Of a stretch of 36,379 nucleotides of DNA, positions 23,378 to 31,236 are shown piece after piece (within the stretch, counting starts at the first letter, position 1; each line of letters begins with the position of its first letter). The stretch is from Pseudomonas sp. MRSN 12121 (lineage in GTDB: Bacteria; Pseudomonadota; Gammaproteobacteria; Pseudomonadales; Pseudomonadaceae): assembly GCF_000931465.1 (NCBI RefSeq), contig NZ_CP010893.1, positions 1 through 36,379 of the forward strand, written 5' to 3'. Made by a program: the position numbers and the translations under genes. Below the pieces are notes generated by a model. The model was given only the letters and a program-made list of their open reading frames with translations, had not been told where the DNA came from and searched no databases.

Positions 23378-23447
23378 GATGAGCCGTGATTTATTTCACG
23401 TCCGTCTATCTCCTCACCGCCGTTCTGGCGGTGAGTTATGGCCTTAA
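23352..23447 (+). CDS. Leader peptide of rep, 31 aa (RepY/Tap-like)
   Basis: ATG 23352 has a purine-rich site (GTGAAGAGAG) and codes for 31 residues. It crosses the whole hairpin at 23413-23435 and stops at TAA 23445-23447, just past the rep start codon (23438). A ribosome translating it would melt the hairpin that hides the rep ribosome site and then end beside the rep start. This coupling is known for RepY (IncI), Tap (IncFII) and RepB (IncL/M). The peptide sequence itself is probably unimportant. Antisense binding up to about 23342 would also crowd its ribosome site. Confidence 0.6.
   Translation: MDSCAAMCKMSRDLFHVRLSPHRRSGGELWP
23413..23435 (+). promoter_or_regulatory. Hairpin that hides the rep ribosome binding site
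   Basis: CTCACCGCC, GTTCT, GGCGGTGAG: a perfect 9-bp stem ending 2 bases before ATG 23438. GGTGAG is the only Shine-Dalgarno-like sequence for rep and lies in the 3' arm, so rep should be silent unless the hairpin is opened. Confidence 0.7.
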
Positions 23448-24685
23448 GAGTCAAAGACAGAGCCGTCTCCGCTCGGCCCAATCAGAGCTTTTTCCAGGAA
23501 GGTACCGCCCTTAATCGCGTCCTCCAGGAATGCCCCTACCTGCCCCGTTGCAGCGATGACAAAACCGCTGCGCGCATCCTGCCGCGTGAATACGCCGTCT
23601 GCTATCCGTATATGCAGATCAACCGGGAAGGCATGGTGTCGTGGCTAATCTTCGACCTGGATCATTACAACGCGCTGATTTGGGATGACGCCGGGCTACC
23701 GCCGCCAAATCTCATAGTGCGCAATAGACGTACAGGCGGAACACACCTCTATTACGCCATTATCCCGGTATGTACTACCGACAACGCACGCAGTCGGCCC
23801 ATTAACTACCTGAAAGCCATCTACAAGGCTTTTGTGGCGGCGCTCGATGCCGATCCTAATTACCATGGCGGCCCAGTCGCTAAGACGCCTGGCCATCCAT
23901 GGTGGCAGACCCAAGAACTGCATAACCACGTCTACGAGCTGGCCGACCTGGCCGAGTGCGTAGACCTGGAGCCGATCACCCCATGGGGCAAAGGACCAGA
24001 CTACGAAGCGGCGTCCCACTCGCGGCACTGTATGTTGTTCGAGAACCTGCGGTTCTACGCCTATAGCATCGTCAACCAAGAGCGCGATAAAGGTTCCTAT
24101 GACCACTTTGTCCGGCGCTTAACTGCTCACGCACACAACGCTAACCGCTTTGGCGGGCGTGGCTCTTTTATCACTGACTTACCGTTGTCCTCGATCCGGT
24201 CAACGGTCAAATCCGTCGCCCGGTGGACCTGGAGCAAGTACACAGGCAACAGCCGGTGCCACCGTGGCGTGATGGAGCTAGACAAAAGCCTTCCCCTGGT
24301 CGAGCGACAACGCCTGGCGGCCAAACGAACCCACCAGGAGCGCCACAAGGCCACAGAATCCAAGATCCGTGCTGCGTGTCGCATCCTATTGCAGCAGGGC
24401 AAGCCGCTTGCTCAAGCGGCCATTGCGAGCCTTGCAGGTGTTACCAGGCAGACGGTGGCCACCTATCGACACATCCTTACCGAAGTCCGCGTTAACAACG
24501 TGGTGCCCTTCAACGCCGGCGCTTTTAGCCAGGCGGCCAGATCCGCCCCGAATGACCAGCCAGAACCAGGCCAGGGCGGGAAAATTAGTGATGTTAAGTA
24601 TGGTGCCAATCAGATACCTGCCCCTAGGCGGCGCGGTAAGCGACGCCCAAGGCAGCTGCTTTTAGCCTTTGATGACCCCCCATAA
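23438..24685 (+). CDS. rep: Replication initiator, Replicase/PriCT family (PF03090-type)
   Basis: 415 residues. The N-terminal half has the replicase landmarks: CPYLPRCSDDKTAARI, the stretch YPYMQINREGMVSWLIFDLD (acidic DLDH likely metal-binding), RRTGGTHLYYAI and 'VAKTPGHP.WQT'. Residues about 190-260 look like a PriCT primase C-terminal segment (ENLRFYAYSIVNQERDKG). Around 315-350 is a helix-turn-helix (LAQAAIASLAGVTRQTVATYRHIL). The last 60 residues are disordered and basic. Like pColE2 Rep it may both bind the origin and make the primer. Start set by frame and by the control hairpin in front. Confidence 0.88.
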   Translation: MALRVKDRAVSARPNQSFFQEGTALNRVLQECPYLPRCSDDKTAARILPREYAVCYPYMQINREGMVSWLIFDLDHYNALIWDDAGLPPPNLIVRNRRTGGTHLYYAIIPVCTTDNARSRPINYLKAIYKAFVAALDADPNYHGGPVAKTPGHPWWQTQELHNHVYELADLAECVDLEPITPWGKGPDYEAASHSRHCMLFENLRFYAYSIVNQERDKGSYDHFVRRLTAHAHNANRFGGRGSFITDLPLSSIRSTVKSVARWTWSKYTGNSRCHRGVMELDKSLPLVERQRLAAKRTHQERHKATESKIRAACRILLQQGKPLAQAAIASLAGVTRQTVATYRHILTEVRVNNVVPFNAGAFSQAARSAPNDQPEPGQGGKISDVKYGANQIPAPRRRGKRRPRQLLLAFDDPP

Positions 24686-24859
24686 AGCATAGTGCGGTGG
24701 CTAATGGGGAGTGATTCGACACACCGTAGAGACATTTCCCCCCACACCAAACCCGCAAGGCTTGTGCGTTGGCCAGGTGATCCAAGACAGCGCGACTACG
24801 GAAAGAAAATCCCGTCATACCAGCTTGACCACCGGTTATCCGCCGTTTGGATTAATCTG
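24686..24859. other. Gap after rep, candidate origin of replication
   Basis: No gene. Origins of PF03090 Rep plasmids lie just after the rep gene and are short, so this is the likely place. It holds one CTACGGAAA motif (24796-24804). No iterons and no good DnaA box (TTATCCGCC at about 24835 is a poor match) were seen, so the call rests on position alone. Confidence 0.35.
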
Positions 24860-24913
24860 TTTACTCAAGTCAAAAATTAACCTATTCTGTGAGTATTCCA
24901 GGCGGCAACCTGG
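24860..24913 (+). promoter_or_regulatory. Promoter of the korA-parA-korB operon with a possible operator
   Basis: TTTACT (24860-24865), 17 bases, TATTCT (24883-24888). The palindrome CCAGG, CGGCAA, CCTGG (24898-24913) lies at the expected transcript start and could be the KorA site. The leader then contains GCTAACAAGATGGGAGTTA (24917-24935), shared with the LPD29 leader. Confidence 0.5.
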
Positions 24914-24964
24914 ACGGCTAACAAGATGGGAGTTAGTGACTTATGGCTAGATCGAGGCAAAGCC

Positions 24965-25288
24965 ATGCGACGAAAAGAGCGACTGACACCGCAGGACTTC
25001 GACACGCTCAAGGCCCATATGGGCTCGCGGTGGAAGCCTGCAAACATCGAGGCGGTGCGCCAAGTCATGGTCGAGGGGCGCAAGCAGAAGGACATAGCCG
25101 CCGATCTTGGCGTTACGGAGAAAGCCGTTTCGCAGATGGTGAAAAAAGCATACGACTTGCACCAGGAACACGGCACAGCGCCGGAAGGCTGGGTAACAGT
25201 CTTTGCCACCTTACCCCCTGACCTGGCGGAACACGTCAGGCACATGGAACAAACCGCACGGGCAAACTTGAGCAGAGGCAAACAATGA
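24965..25288 (+). CDS. korA: KorA/TrfB-family transcriptional repressor
   Basis: 107 residues from ATG 24965, with GAGG 8 bases upstream; a start at 24926 would add 13 residues. The pattern RLTPQDFDTL, VMVEGRKQKDIAADLGVTE, KAVSQMVKKAY matches the KorA DNA-binding fold of IncP plasmids (helix-turn-helix then recognition helix), followed by 'PEGWVTVFATLPPDLAEHVR' as in KorA. It should act as global repressor of plasmid operons, together with KorB. Its stop overlaps the parA start by 4 bases (ATGA). Confidence 0.82.
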   Translation: MRRKERLTPQDFDTLKAHMGSRWKPANIEAVRQVMVEGRKQKDIAADLGVTEKAVSQMVKKAYDLHQEHGTAPEGWVTVFATLPPDLAEHVRHMEQTARANLSRGKQ

Positions 25289-26091
25289 ACGTACCGCGCA
25301 GATTCAAGCAGAAATCATGGGTTAACCAGAAGGGCGGCAGCGGTAAGTCGATCCTGTCCTATAACGATGCGTTTTACCTGGCTGAACTGGGCAAGCGCGT
25401 GCTGTACCTGGACGGCGACGAACAAGGCAACGGCAGTAAACGCCTGGTGCAATACGCTGTTCCTGGCATGGTGGCATCTGATCTTTTCAAGGACAGCCCT
25501 CTTGCAGCCATCCAGCCAGTTGAGGGGCAAAACCTTAGCGTCCTAATGGGTGACAAAGGTCTGATCAAGGCTGAGCGCACCACGATGGACGATGAAGAAA
25601 TGGTAGCCCTGGTGCGTGCCCAAATCGGTCGTATCGCGGAGCATTTCGATTATGTGATTGTCGATACCGCTGGTTCCAACAGCCGTGTGGCTAACGCGTT
25701 TCTGGTCAGCTCTGATTACGTGGCCATCCCGTGCCGGATCGACGATTACAGCATTGATGTGGCGAAAGAGGTCTTGAAGCGGATTGCGTTCATTCAGCAA
25801 CAGTGGAACCCGCACCTGGTAAGCCTAGGCATTTTGCCAAATGAGTTTGACGCGACCCAGCCAGCACAAACCGAATGGCTCAAGCAGTTGATGACCCATT
25901 TCCGTAAGTACCTCTTTGGCGGTCTGGTCAAGAAAAGCGCGGCATTGAAGGAAGCCGCGGCTGAAGGTGTGCCGGTATGGCGCTTGCGCGATGAAAAAGG
26001 CCAGATCAAAACCGCTGCGCGTACGTCCGGTAAAGAGGTGCGCGCCGTATTTGAAATGATGATGAAAGCGATGGAGCAGGCCAATGGCTAA
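25285..26091 (+). CDS. parA: IncC/ParA-type partition ATPase
   Basis: 268 residues. Deviant Walker A KGGSGKS at 16-22, 'YLDGDEQGNGSKRL' (A' box region) and 'DYVIVDTAGSNSRV' (Walker B). The short N-terminus without a DNA-binding domain makes it a type Ib-like ParA, as with the short form of IncC. It moves KorB-bound plasmids. Overlaps both neighbours (ATGA at 25285; korB starts at 26084, 8 bases before this stop). Confidence 0.88.
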   Translation: MNVPRRFKQKSWVNQKGGSGKSILSYNDAFYLAELGKRVLYLDGDEQGNGSKRLVQYAVPGMVASDLFKDSPLAAIQPVEGQNLSVLMGDKGLIKAERTTMDDEEMVALVRAQIGRIAEHFDYVIVDTAGSNSRVANAFLVSSDYVAIPCRIDDYSIDVAKEVLKRIAFIQQQWNPHLVSLGILPNEFDATQPAQTEWLKQLMTHFRKYLFGGLVKKSAALKEAAAEGVPVWRLRDEKGQIKTAARTSGKEVRAVFEMMMKAMEQANG

Positions 26092-27148
26092 GAAACTGGA
26101 CCTCACCGACCTGGCGAACTTTGACCCGACACCGGCAGCAGCACCGGCCGCTTCGGGCGCGAGTGCTGGCCCTGTCCAAGTGCCAACGGGGGACGTTATC
26201 CCCGACCCAAAGCAACCGCGTAAGAAGTTCGACCAGGACAAGCTTGAAAAATTGGCCAAGACCATCAAAGCCAGCCGCCTTAACCAGCCGGTTACGGTTC
26301 GGCCAAAGAACGCCGATGGCAAATACGTAATTGTCATGGGCGAACGCCGGTGGCGTGCTTGTACCCTTGCCGGACTGGAAACCATACCGGTGATCTTCGG
26401 GGACAAGGCCGATGGTTATGACCAAGTGACGGAGAACACGGAGCAGGAGCCTCTAACCACGATGGAGCTTGCGCGCTTCATTGCGGAGAAGATCCAGGAA
26501 GGCGACAAACGATCTTATATCGCCGAACGTCTCGGGATGCGTGCCGATGCGGTATCGCAACACCTGGCGCTGGCGACGGCACCGGATTTCATTCAGCAGC
26601 TGGGCGACGATACGCAGATCGGTGGCCGTACCCTGTACGAATTGATCCAGGCACACAAAGAGTATCCTGCCGAGGTCGAGCGGTTCGCCCAGCAGCCAGC
26701 CGAGGAAATCACTCGGGCATCGCTGGGGCGGCTGGTGGAGCAGTTGCGCACACGCGAAGCGCTGCAAGCCGAGGCGGATGCCCAAGCCAAGGCGCAAGCC
26801 GAGGCGAAGGCCCAGCAGAGCGACAATGCGCCAGGCGGTGGCCAGAACACCGGTCCTGCTAACCAGGAGGAAACCACAGGGCCGAAACCTGATGGTGACG
26901 GACATTTAGAACGTCCGTTGGATCTGCCGCCGCCAGTGCAAACAACACCAGCAACCCCGGAATCAAAAGTCCAGGACAGTGGCCAAGCTTGGCCAGTGGT
27001 TAAAATCCTGGTCGAAGGCCGGGCCGCCAGCCTCACCCCTACCGGCACTGTCCAGGTGGTTTATGCTGACACGGGCGAGATTGGCGAGGTCGATTTATCG
27101 ACCGTCCAAATCTTGAGCGTGGAGGAACGCAGGAATGAAAGCTCATAA
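26084..27148 (+). CDS. korB: KorB/ParB-family partition and regulatory protein
   Basis: 354 residues. The ParB N-terminal domain has IPDPKQPRKKF and 'YVIVMGERRWRA', the CTP-binding ParB/Srx motifs, and ENTEQEPLTTMELARFI. The helix-turn-helix is at about 145-165 (KRSYIAERLGMRADAVSQHLA). A long Ala/Gln/Glu linker leads to a C-terminal SH3-like domain (VKILVEGRAASLTPTGTVQ), which is typical of KorB. No exact IncP-type KorB site (TTTAGCSGCTAAA) was found, so its operator here probably differs. Confidence 0.88.
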   Translation: MAKKLDLTDLANFDPTPAAAPAASGASAGPVQVPTGDVIPDPKQPRKKFDQDKLEKLAKTIKASRLNQPVTVRPKNADGKYVIVMGERRWRACTLAGLETIPVIFGDKADGYDQVTENTEQEPLTTMELARFIAEKIQEGDKRSYIAERLGMRADAVSQHLALATAPDFIQQLGDDTQIGGRTLYELIQAHKEYPAEVERFAQQPAEEITRASLGRLVEQLRTREALQAEADAQAKAQAEAKAQQSDNAPGGGQNTGPANQEETTGPKPDGDGHLERPLDLPPPVQTTPATPESKVQDSGQAWPVVKILVEGRAASLTPTGTVQVVYADTGEIGEVDLSTVQILSVEERRNESS

Positions 27149-27398
27149 GGTAGCTACTGGTTCACTGCGACTGGCAGCGTTCTCGCTGCTGTCGCTAATT
27201 CGTCCGGCAGTGGTGCTGGTCCTGGAGGTCATTGCAGCCCTTTCGCTGCTGGGCTTTCTGGCCTGTGCCTTGTTCGGGCAATGGTTCATATTTACCGTGT
27301 TCCTGGTAGCGGGTGTGGTATCTACGGCTTTGGCCTGGAGCTATGATGCTCTGCTAAGCCGCCTGGTCCCGTTCGGCTACGGCTTCCTATCGGAGTGA
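27135..27398 (+). CDS. Small membrane protein, 87 aa
   Basis: ATG 27135 overlaps the korB end by 14 bases, with GAGG/AGGA nearby. Two to three hydrophobic segments (LAAFSLLSLIRPAVVLVLEV, FLACALFGQWFIFTVFLVAG). Comparable in size and position to Kle-type membrane proteins of IncP stable-inheritance operons, but no sequence match can be claimed. Last gene of the operon; a terminator follows. Confidence 0.65.
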   Translation: MKAHKVATGSLRLAAFSLLSLIRPAVVLVLEVIAALSLLGFLACALFGQWFIFTVFLVAGVVSTALAWSYDALLSRLVPFGYGFLSE

Positions 27399-27427
27399 CT
27401 GAATGGCATGTATTCCAGGATCAACTA

Positions 27428-27456
27428 GGCCAGGCCATTGCCTGGCCGTTTTCTTT
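27428..27456 (+). terminator. Terminator of the korA-korB operon
   Basis: GGCCAGGC, CATT, GCCTGGCC followed by GTTTTCTTT; perfect 8-bp stem. Confidence 0.85.
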
Positions 27457-27458
27457 GA

Positions 27459-27486
27459 ATACCCTAACGCATATATATGTTAGATA
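27459..27486. promoter_or_regulatory. ACCCTAAC-type operator, copy 1
   Basis: ATACCCTAACGCATATATA followed by TGTTAGATAC. The same architecture (CCCTAA, CATATATA, TTAG) is found at 33977-34008. Both lie upstream of genes that were adjacent before the integron composite inserted. Confidence 0.55.
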
Positions 27487-27524
27487 CGTGTATTTCTGCC
27501 GTCTCGATCCGCTTAGCCAGGGTA

Positions 27525-27553
27525 TTGGCGGCGGTATCGACCTGCCACATACT
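27525..27553 (+). promoter_or_regulatory. Promoter of the gene split by the integron composite
   Basis: TTGGCG (27525-27530), 17 bases, CATACT (27548-27553). It is followed by AAGGAG (27571-27576) and ATG 27582. It now transcribes into the miniature element. Confidence 0.55.
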
Positions 27554-27581
27554 GGTTGCATATACAGTAGAAGGAGCCAAT

Positions 27582-27595
27582 ATGTTTTGGGATGA
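27582..27595 (+). pseudogene. 5' end of a 92-codon gene split by the integron composite
   Basis: ATG 27582 with a good ribosome site starts MFWD and is cut in its fifth codon by the miniature element. Removing 27596-33187 restores an open frame that continues at 33188 and ends at 33452. Confidence 0.8.
27591..27595. repeat. Target duplication GATGA, left copy of the integron composite
   Basis: GATGA at 27591-27595 directly precedes the GGGG tip at 27596; the second copy is at 33183-33187. This shows one insertion event of the whole 5587-bp unit. Confidence 0.92.
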
Positions 27596-27858
27596 GGGGT
27601 TGGGGGAGCAACGGAACAGAAAGTGCACTTAAGCTCAGTCGCTGCCCCGCAAACCCTTGTAACGTCTGGACAGTTTCGAAAAACGACCGTTTTATGAAAC
27701 CGTTTCAGCGAGCACTAGGAAAGGCCGTGACCACCCGAAAAGTGGTGCGATAAACTCGTTTCGCCAATCAAAGTTCGCTAATCCACAACAGATGACGAGT
27801 AAAGCGAACTTTAATTCGTGCTTATGTTGGTTTTCGGTTCCATTGCTCCCCAAACCCC
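27596..27858 (+). mobile_element. Tn3-derived miniature element, copy 1 (263 bp)
   Basis: Both ends are 38-bp Tn3-type repeats: the outer starts GGGGTTGGGGGAGCAACGG and ends CACTTAAG; the inner, read inward, starts GGGGTTTGGGGAGCAATGG and ends AACATAAG. No gene. The central part could hold a resolvase site, since such elements are often an end plus res. By eye identical, base for base, to the inverted copy at 32920-33182. Confidence 0.9.
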
Positions 27859-28175
27859 ACACCCCGGCCCGCATGTGTCCGTCGCACCGCGAGCTTGTGC
27901 AGATATGCGGCCTCCCCCTTGAGGGCGTCGGGCCAGAACTCGGGATCCTCGGCCGACAAGGTGCAACAGCCGACGATGCCGTCGCTGCAACTCGCGACTA
28001 GGAGCTCGGATCTCAGGACGAAGGTCTCCGCGAATGTCCGGTCGATCCGCGCGACGTCCCAGGCGGGCGTTCCCTTGGCGGACATCCACGCCGCAGCGTC
28101 GTGCATCAGCCGCACAACCTCGTCGATATCACCCGAGCAGGCGACCCGAACGTTCGGAGGCTCCTCGCTGTCCAT
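27822..28175 (-). pseudogene. orf5: orf5 (GNAT acetyltransferase-like), truncated by the miniature element
   Basis: Starts MDSEEPPNVRVACSGDIDEVV, the orf5 protein of the class 1 integron 3' conserved segment, with GNAT features up to YLHKLAVRRTHAGRGVG. At 27858 the element replaces the rest, adding a dozen foreign residues before a stop at 27822. About one third of the acetyltransferase fold, including part of the acetyl-CoA site, is lost, so it is not expected to work. Confidence 0.9.
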
Positions 28176-28302
28176 TCGCTCCCCTGGCGCGGTATGAACC
28201 GCCGCCTCATAGTGCAGTTTGATCCTGACGAGCCCAGCATGTCTGCGCCCACCTTCGCGGAACCTGACCAGGGTCCGCTAGCGGGCGGCCGGAAGGTGAA
28301 TG

Positions 28303-29142
28303 CTAGGCATGATCTAACCCTCGGTCTCTGGCGTCGCGACTGCGAAATTTCGCGAGGGTTTCCGAGAAGGTGATTGCGCTTCGCAGATCTCCAGGCGCGT
28401 GGGTGCGGACGTAGTCAGCGCCATTGCCGATCGCGTGAAGTTCCGCCGCAAGGCTCGCTGGACCCAGATCCTTTACAGGAAGGCCAACGGTGGCGCCCAA
28501 GAAGGATTTCCGCGACACCGAGACCAATAGCGGAAGCCCCAACGCCGACTTCAGCTTTTGAAGGTTCGACAGCACGTGCAGCGATGTTTCCGGTGCGGGG
28601 CTCAAGAAAAATCCCATCCCCGGATCGAGGATGAGCCGGTCGGCAGCGACCCCGCTCCGTCGCAAGGCGGAAACCCGCGCCTCGAAGAACCGCACAATCT
28701 CGTCGAGCGCGTCTTCGGGTCGAAGGTGACCGGTGCGGGTGGCGATGCCATCCCGCTGCGCTGAGTGCATAACCACCAGCCTGCAGTCCGCCTCAGCAAT
28801 ATCGGGATAGAGCGCAGGGTCAGGAAATCCTTGGATATCGTTCAGGTAGCCCACGCCGCGCTTGAGCGCATAGCGCTGGGTTTCCGGTTGGAAGCTGTCG
28901 ATTGAAACACGGTGCATCTGATCGGACAGGGCGTCTAAGAGCGGCGCAATACGTCTGATCTCATCGGCCGGCGATACAGGCCTCGCGTCCGGATGGCTGG
29001 CGGCCGGTCCGACATCCACGACGTCTGATCCGACTCGCAGCATTTCGATCGCCGCGGTGACAGCGCCGGCGGGGTCTAGCCGCCGGCTCTCATCGAAGAA
29101 GGAGTCCTCGGTGAGATTCAGAATGCCGAACACCGTCACCAT
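28303..29142 (-). CDS. sul1: Sulfonamide-insensitive dihydropteroate synthase Sul1
   Basis: 279 residues from MVTVFGILNLTEDSF. DHPS landmarks include VDVGPAASHPDA, SIDSFQPET and RLILDPGMGFFLS, and LLVSVSRKSFLG. It replaces the host enzyme in folate synthesis and does not bind sulfonamides. The frame is open upstream to 29229, but ATG 29142 is the established start and overlaps qacEdelta1 by 7 bases. Complete and without visible change. Confidence 0.98.
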   Translation of the reverse strand: MVTVFGILNLTEDSFFDESRRLDPAGAVTAAIEMLRVGSDVVDVGPAASHPDARPVSPADEIRRIAPLLDALSDQMHRVSIDSFQPETQRYALKRGVGYLNDIQGFPDPALYPDIAEADCRLVVMHSAQRDGIATRTGHLRPEDALDEIVRFFEARVSALRRSGVAADRLILDPGMGFFLSPAPETSLHVLSNLQKLKSALGLPLLVSVSRKSFLGATVGLPVKDLGPASLAAELHAIGNGADYVRTHAPGDLRSAITFSETLAKFRSRDARDRGLDHA

Positions 29143-29483
29143 GGCGTCGGCCTCCGCAGCGACTTCCACGATGGGGATCGGGCGAGCAAAAAGGCAGCAA
29201 TTATGAGCCCCATACCTACAAAGCCCCACGCATCAAGCTTTTGCCCATGAAGCAACCAGGCAATGGCTGTAATTATGACGACGCCGAGTCCCGACCAGAC
29301 TGCATAAGCAACACCGACAGGGATGGATTTCAGAACCAGAGAAAGAAAATAAAATGCGATGCCATAACCGATTATGACAACGGCGGAAGGGGCAAGCTTA
29401 GTAAAGCCCTCGCTAGATTTTAATGCGGATGTTGCGATTACTTCGCCAACTATTGCGATAACAAGAAAAAGCCAGCCTTTCAT
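29136..29483 (-). CDS. qacEdelta1: Truncated small multidrug-resistance efflux protein QacEdelta1
   Basis: 115 residues. MKGWLFLVIAIVGEVIATSALKS has the SMR glutamate (Glu14). Three complete membrane segments and the start of the fourth are present. The natural C-terminus of QacE is replaced (SPSWKSLRRPTPW), which is the hallmark of the 3' conserved segment. Gives at most weak tolerance to quaternary ammonium compounds. Confidence 0.98.
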   Translation of the reverse strand: MKGWLFLVIAIVGEVIATSALKSSEGFTKLAPSAVVIIGYGIAFYFLSLVLKSIPVGVAYAVWSGLGVVIITAIAWLLHGQKLDAWGFVGMGLIIAAFLLARSPSWKSLRRPTPW

Positions 29484-29587
29484 GATATATCTCCCAATTT
29501 GTGTAGGGCTTATTATGCACGCTTAAAAATAATAAAAGCAGACTTGACCTGATAGTTTGGCTGTGAGCAATTATGTGCTTAGTGCAT

Positions 29588-29655
29588 CTAACGCCCCAGT
29601 TAACCGACATCAACGTGCGCAGCACGTTGATGTCCGGTTGAACGCCCGGTTAGGC
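29588..29655 (-). repeat. attC site of the aac(6')-II cassette
   Basis: Bounded by GCCTAAC and GTTAG on the minus strand, with a near-perfect inverted interior (CATCAACGTGC and GCACGTTGATG). It marks the junction between the last cassette and the 3' conserved segment, which begins TTAGATGCAC. Confidence 0.85.
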
Positions 29656-29721
29656 TGACGACAGATGCGAAGGCAGATGAGAACACGCCGAGATACCAGT
29701 TGGTAGAGATGGTGCAGCCAT

Positions 29722-30303
29722 TCATGACCACTTCCCCTTGATTTTGAAGCTTTGAACAGTGCGCAGGCTTTCGAACGCCTGGCGTGTTTGGACCATGTAC
29801 ACCGCAGGGCCGTCAGGTGTGAGGATGTTTTTTTCTTGAACGAACCCGGCCTTCTCGTAGCAGCGAATGGCGCGATGGTTGCTAGGAGATGGATCGGTTT
29901 GGATTTTCGTTACGGCCGGGTCGCTAAACAGGAGTTCAACGAGCGAGCGTACGAGCTTTGTACCCAACCCCTTGTTTAACTGTGATGGATTAGCCAAAGA
30001 CTGGTCAATCCCGCGGACCCCTGGATCAGTTTCGTCTTCCCACCATCCATCGCCACTTCCAAGTGCGATGTAGGATTGGGCGTAGCCGATGGGTTCGTCA
30101 TCTAGCATTGCGATGTAAGGCACTACAGCTTGCTTTGCCAGAACTTCGGGCGAATAGTGTTCTAAGACTTCGTCAAGAGTTGGGCGTTCATCCTCGCCGC
30201 CCCACCACTCGACTATGTGGGGGCGGTTCAGCCAAGCATGGAGCATTGGCAGATCGTTCTCGGCCATGACTCGTAGAACTATTGCGGCATTGTTGGCGGA
30301 CAT
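29722..30303 (-). CDS. aac(6')-IIc: Aminoglycoside 6'-N-acetyltransferase, AAC(6')-II type (closest from memory: IIc)
   Basis: 193 residues, GNAT fold. HIVEWWGGEDERPTL, YIAMLDDEPIGYAQSY, GSGDGWWEDETDPGVRGID and 'TKIQTDPSPSNHRAIRCYEKAGF' are diagnostic for the AAC(6')-Ib/II group. The start MSANNAAIVLRVMAENDLP and the Q-to-S pattern fit AAC(6')-IIc better than IIa or Ib. Predicted to acetylate tobramycin, gentamicin and netilmicin; type II enzymes favour gentamicin over amikacin. Second cassette behind Pc. Exact allele needs alignment. Confidence 0.9.
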   Translation of the reverse strand: MSANNAAIVLRVMAENDLPMLHAWLNRPHIVEWWGGEDERPTLDEVLEHYSPEVLAKQAVVPYIAMLDDEPIGYAQSYIALGSGDGWWEDETDPGVRGIDQSLANPSQLNKGLGTKLVRSLVELLFSDPAVTKIQTDPSPSNHRAIRCYEKAGFVQEKNILTPDGPAVYMVQTRQAFESLRTVQSFKIKGKWS

Positions 30304-30323
30304 GAGATGTTGATTCCGTGCGG

Positions 30324-30395
30324 GCCTAACGCCGAAGTTCAGCCGCCAGAACGGAGCGCAGCGGAGTGATGGTCGGCTGCAACTTCATGTTATGC
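30324..30395 (-). repeat. attC site of the blaVIM-2 cassette
   Basis: About 72 bp between GCATAAC and GTTAGGC on the minus strand with paired interior arms (GAAGTTGCAGCCG type). It follows the blaVIM stop by 12 bases. Confidence 0.88.
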
Positions 30396-30407
30396 CGCAT
30401 CTGCCTG

Positions 30408-31208
30408 CTACTCAACGACTGAGCGATTTGTGTGCGCTTTTACAACATTCGTTGTGTGCTTGAGCAAGTCTAGACCGCCCGGCAGGCCGTGCCCCGGAAT
30501 GACGAACTGTGCTTCCGGGTAGTGTTGTTGAATCCGCTCAATGGAGGTGGGCCATTCAGCCAGATCGGCATCGGCCACGTTCCCCGCAGACGTGCGTGAC
30601 AACTCATAAATCGCACAACCACCATAGAGCACACTCGCAGACGGGACGTACACAACTAAGTTGTCGGTCGAATGCGCAGCACCAGGATAGAAGAGTTCTA
30701 CTGGACCGAAGCGCACTGCGTCCCCGCTCGATGAGAGTCCTTCTAGAGAGTGCGTGGGAATCTCGTTCCCCTCTACCTCGGCTAGCCGGCGTGTCGACGG
30801 TGATGCGTACGTTGCCACCCCAGCCGCCCGAAGGACATCAACGCCGCCGACGCGGTCGTCATGAAAGTGCGTGGAGACTGCACGCGTTACAGGAAGTCCA
30901 ATTTGCTTCTCAATCTCCGCGAGAAGTGCCGCTGTGTTTTTCGCACCCCACGCTGTATCAATCAAAAGCAACTCATCACCATCACGGACAATGAGACCAT
31001 TGGACGGGTAGACTGCGCCATCAAACGACTGCGTTGCGATATGCGACCAAACACCATCGGCAATCTGGTAAAGCCGGACCTCCCCGACCGGAATTTCGCT
31101 GACTGTCGGATACTCACCGCTAGAATCTACGGAAAAAGCGAGCGGACTCGCAATAGCCATGATAGACGCGGTCAAATAGACCAATAACTTACTCAAAAGT
31201 TTGAACAT
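30408..31208 (-). CDS. blaVIM-2: Metallo-beta-lactamase VIM-2 (carbapenemase)
   Basis: 266 residues. Signal peptide MFKLLSKLLVYLTASIMAIA. Zinc ligands lie in STHFHDDRVGG, the GAAHSTDN histidine, the cysteine of YGGCAIYE and the histidine of VIPGHGLPGG. The end KHTTNVVKAHTNRSVVE and the N-terminal SGEYPTVSEIPVGEV are those of VIM-2 rather than VIM-1 or VIM-4. Periplasmic class B1 enzyme that hydrolyses carbapenems and most other beta-lactams except aztreonam. First cassette after attI1. No internal change from VIM-2 noticed, but a point variant cannot be excluded by eye. Confidence 0.96.
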   Translation of the reverse strand: MFKLLSKLLVYLTASIMAIASPLAFSVDSSGEYPTVSEIPVGEVRLYQIADGVWSHIATQSFDGAVYPSNGLIVRDGDELLLIDTAWGAKNTAALLAEIEKQIGLPVTRAVSTHFHDDRVGGVDVLRAAGVATYASPSTRRLAEVEGNEIPTHSLEGLSSSGDAVRFGPVELFYPGAAHSTDNLVVYVPSASVLYGGCAIYELSRTSAGNVADADLAEWPTSIERIQQHYPEAQFVIPGHGLPGGLDLLKHTTNVVKAHTNRSVVE

Positions 31209-31236
31209 CAAAACTCCATGGGGGTGAGTGCGGCAT

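Noticed and set aside
24830..24845. TTATCCGCC as DnaA box
   Set aside because: Two mismatches in the conserved half; a single poor match is not evidence for an origin.
24943..25221. 92-codon frame overlapping korA
   Set aside because: Out of frame with korA, which has clear family motifs; Arg/Gly/His-rich shadow composition.
27596..27858. Target duplication of the individual miniature elements
   Set aside because: Inner flanks (ACACC at 27859, ATCTT at 32915) match neither each other nor GATGA; only the outer flanks of the composite are duplicated.
31127..31135. CTACGGAAA inside blaVIM-2
   Set aside because: Part of an imported gene, so counted as chance and not as a member of the backbone motif set.
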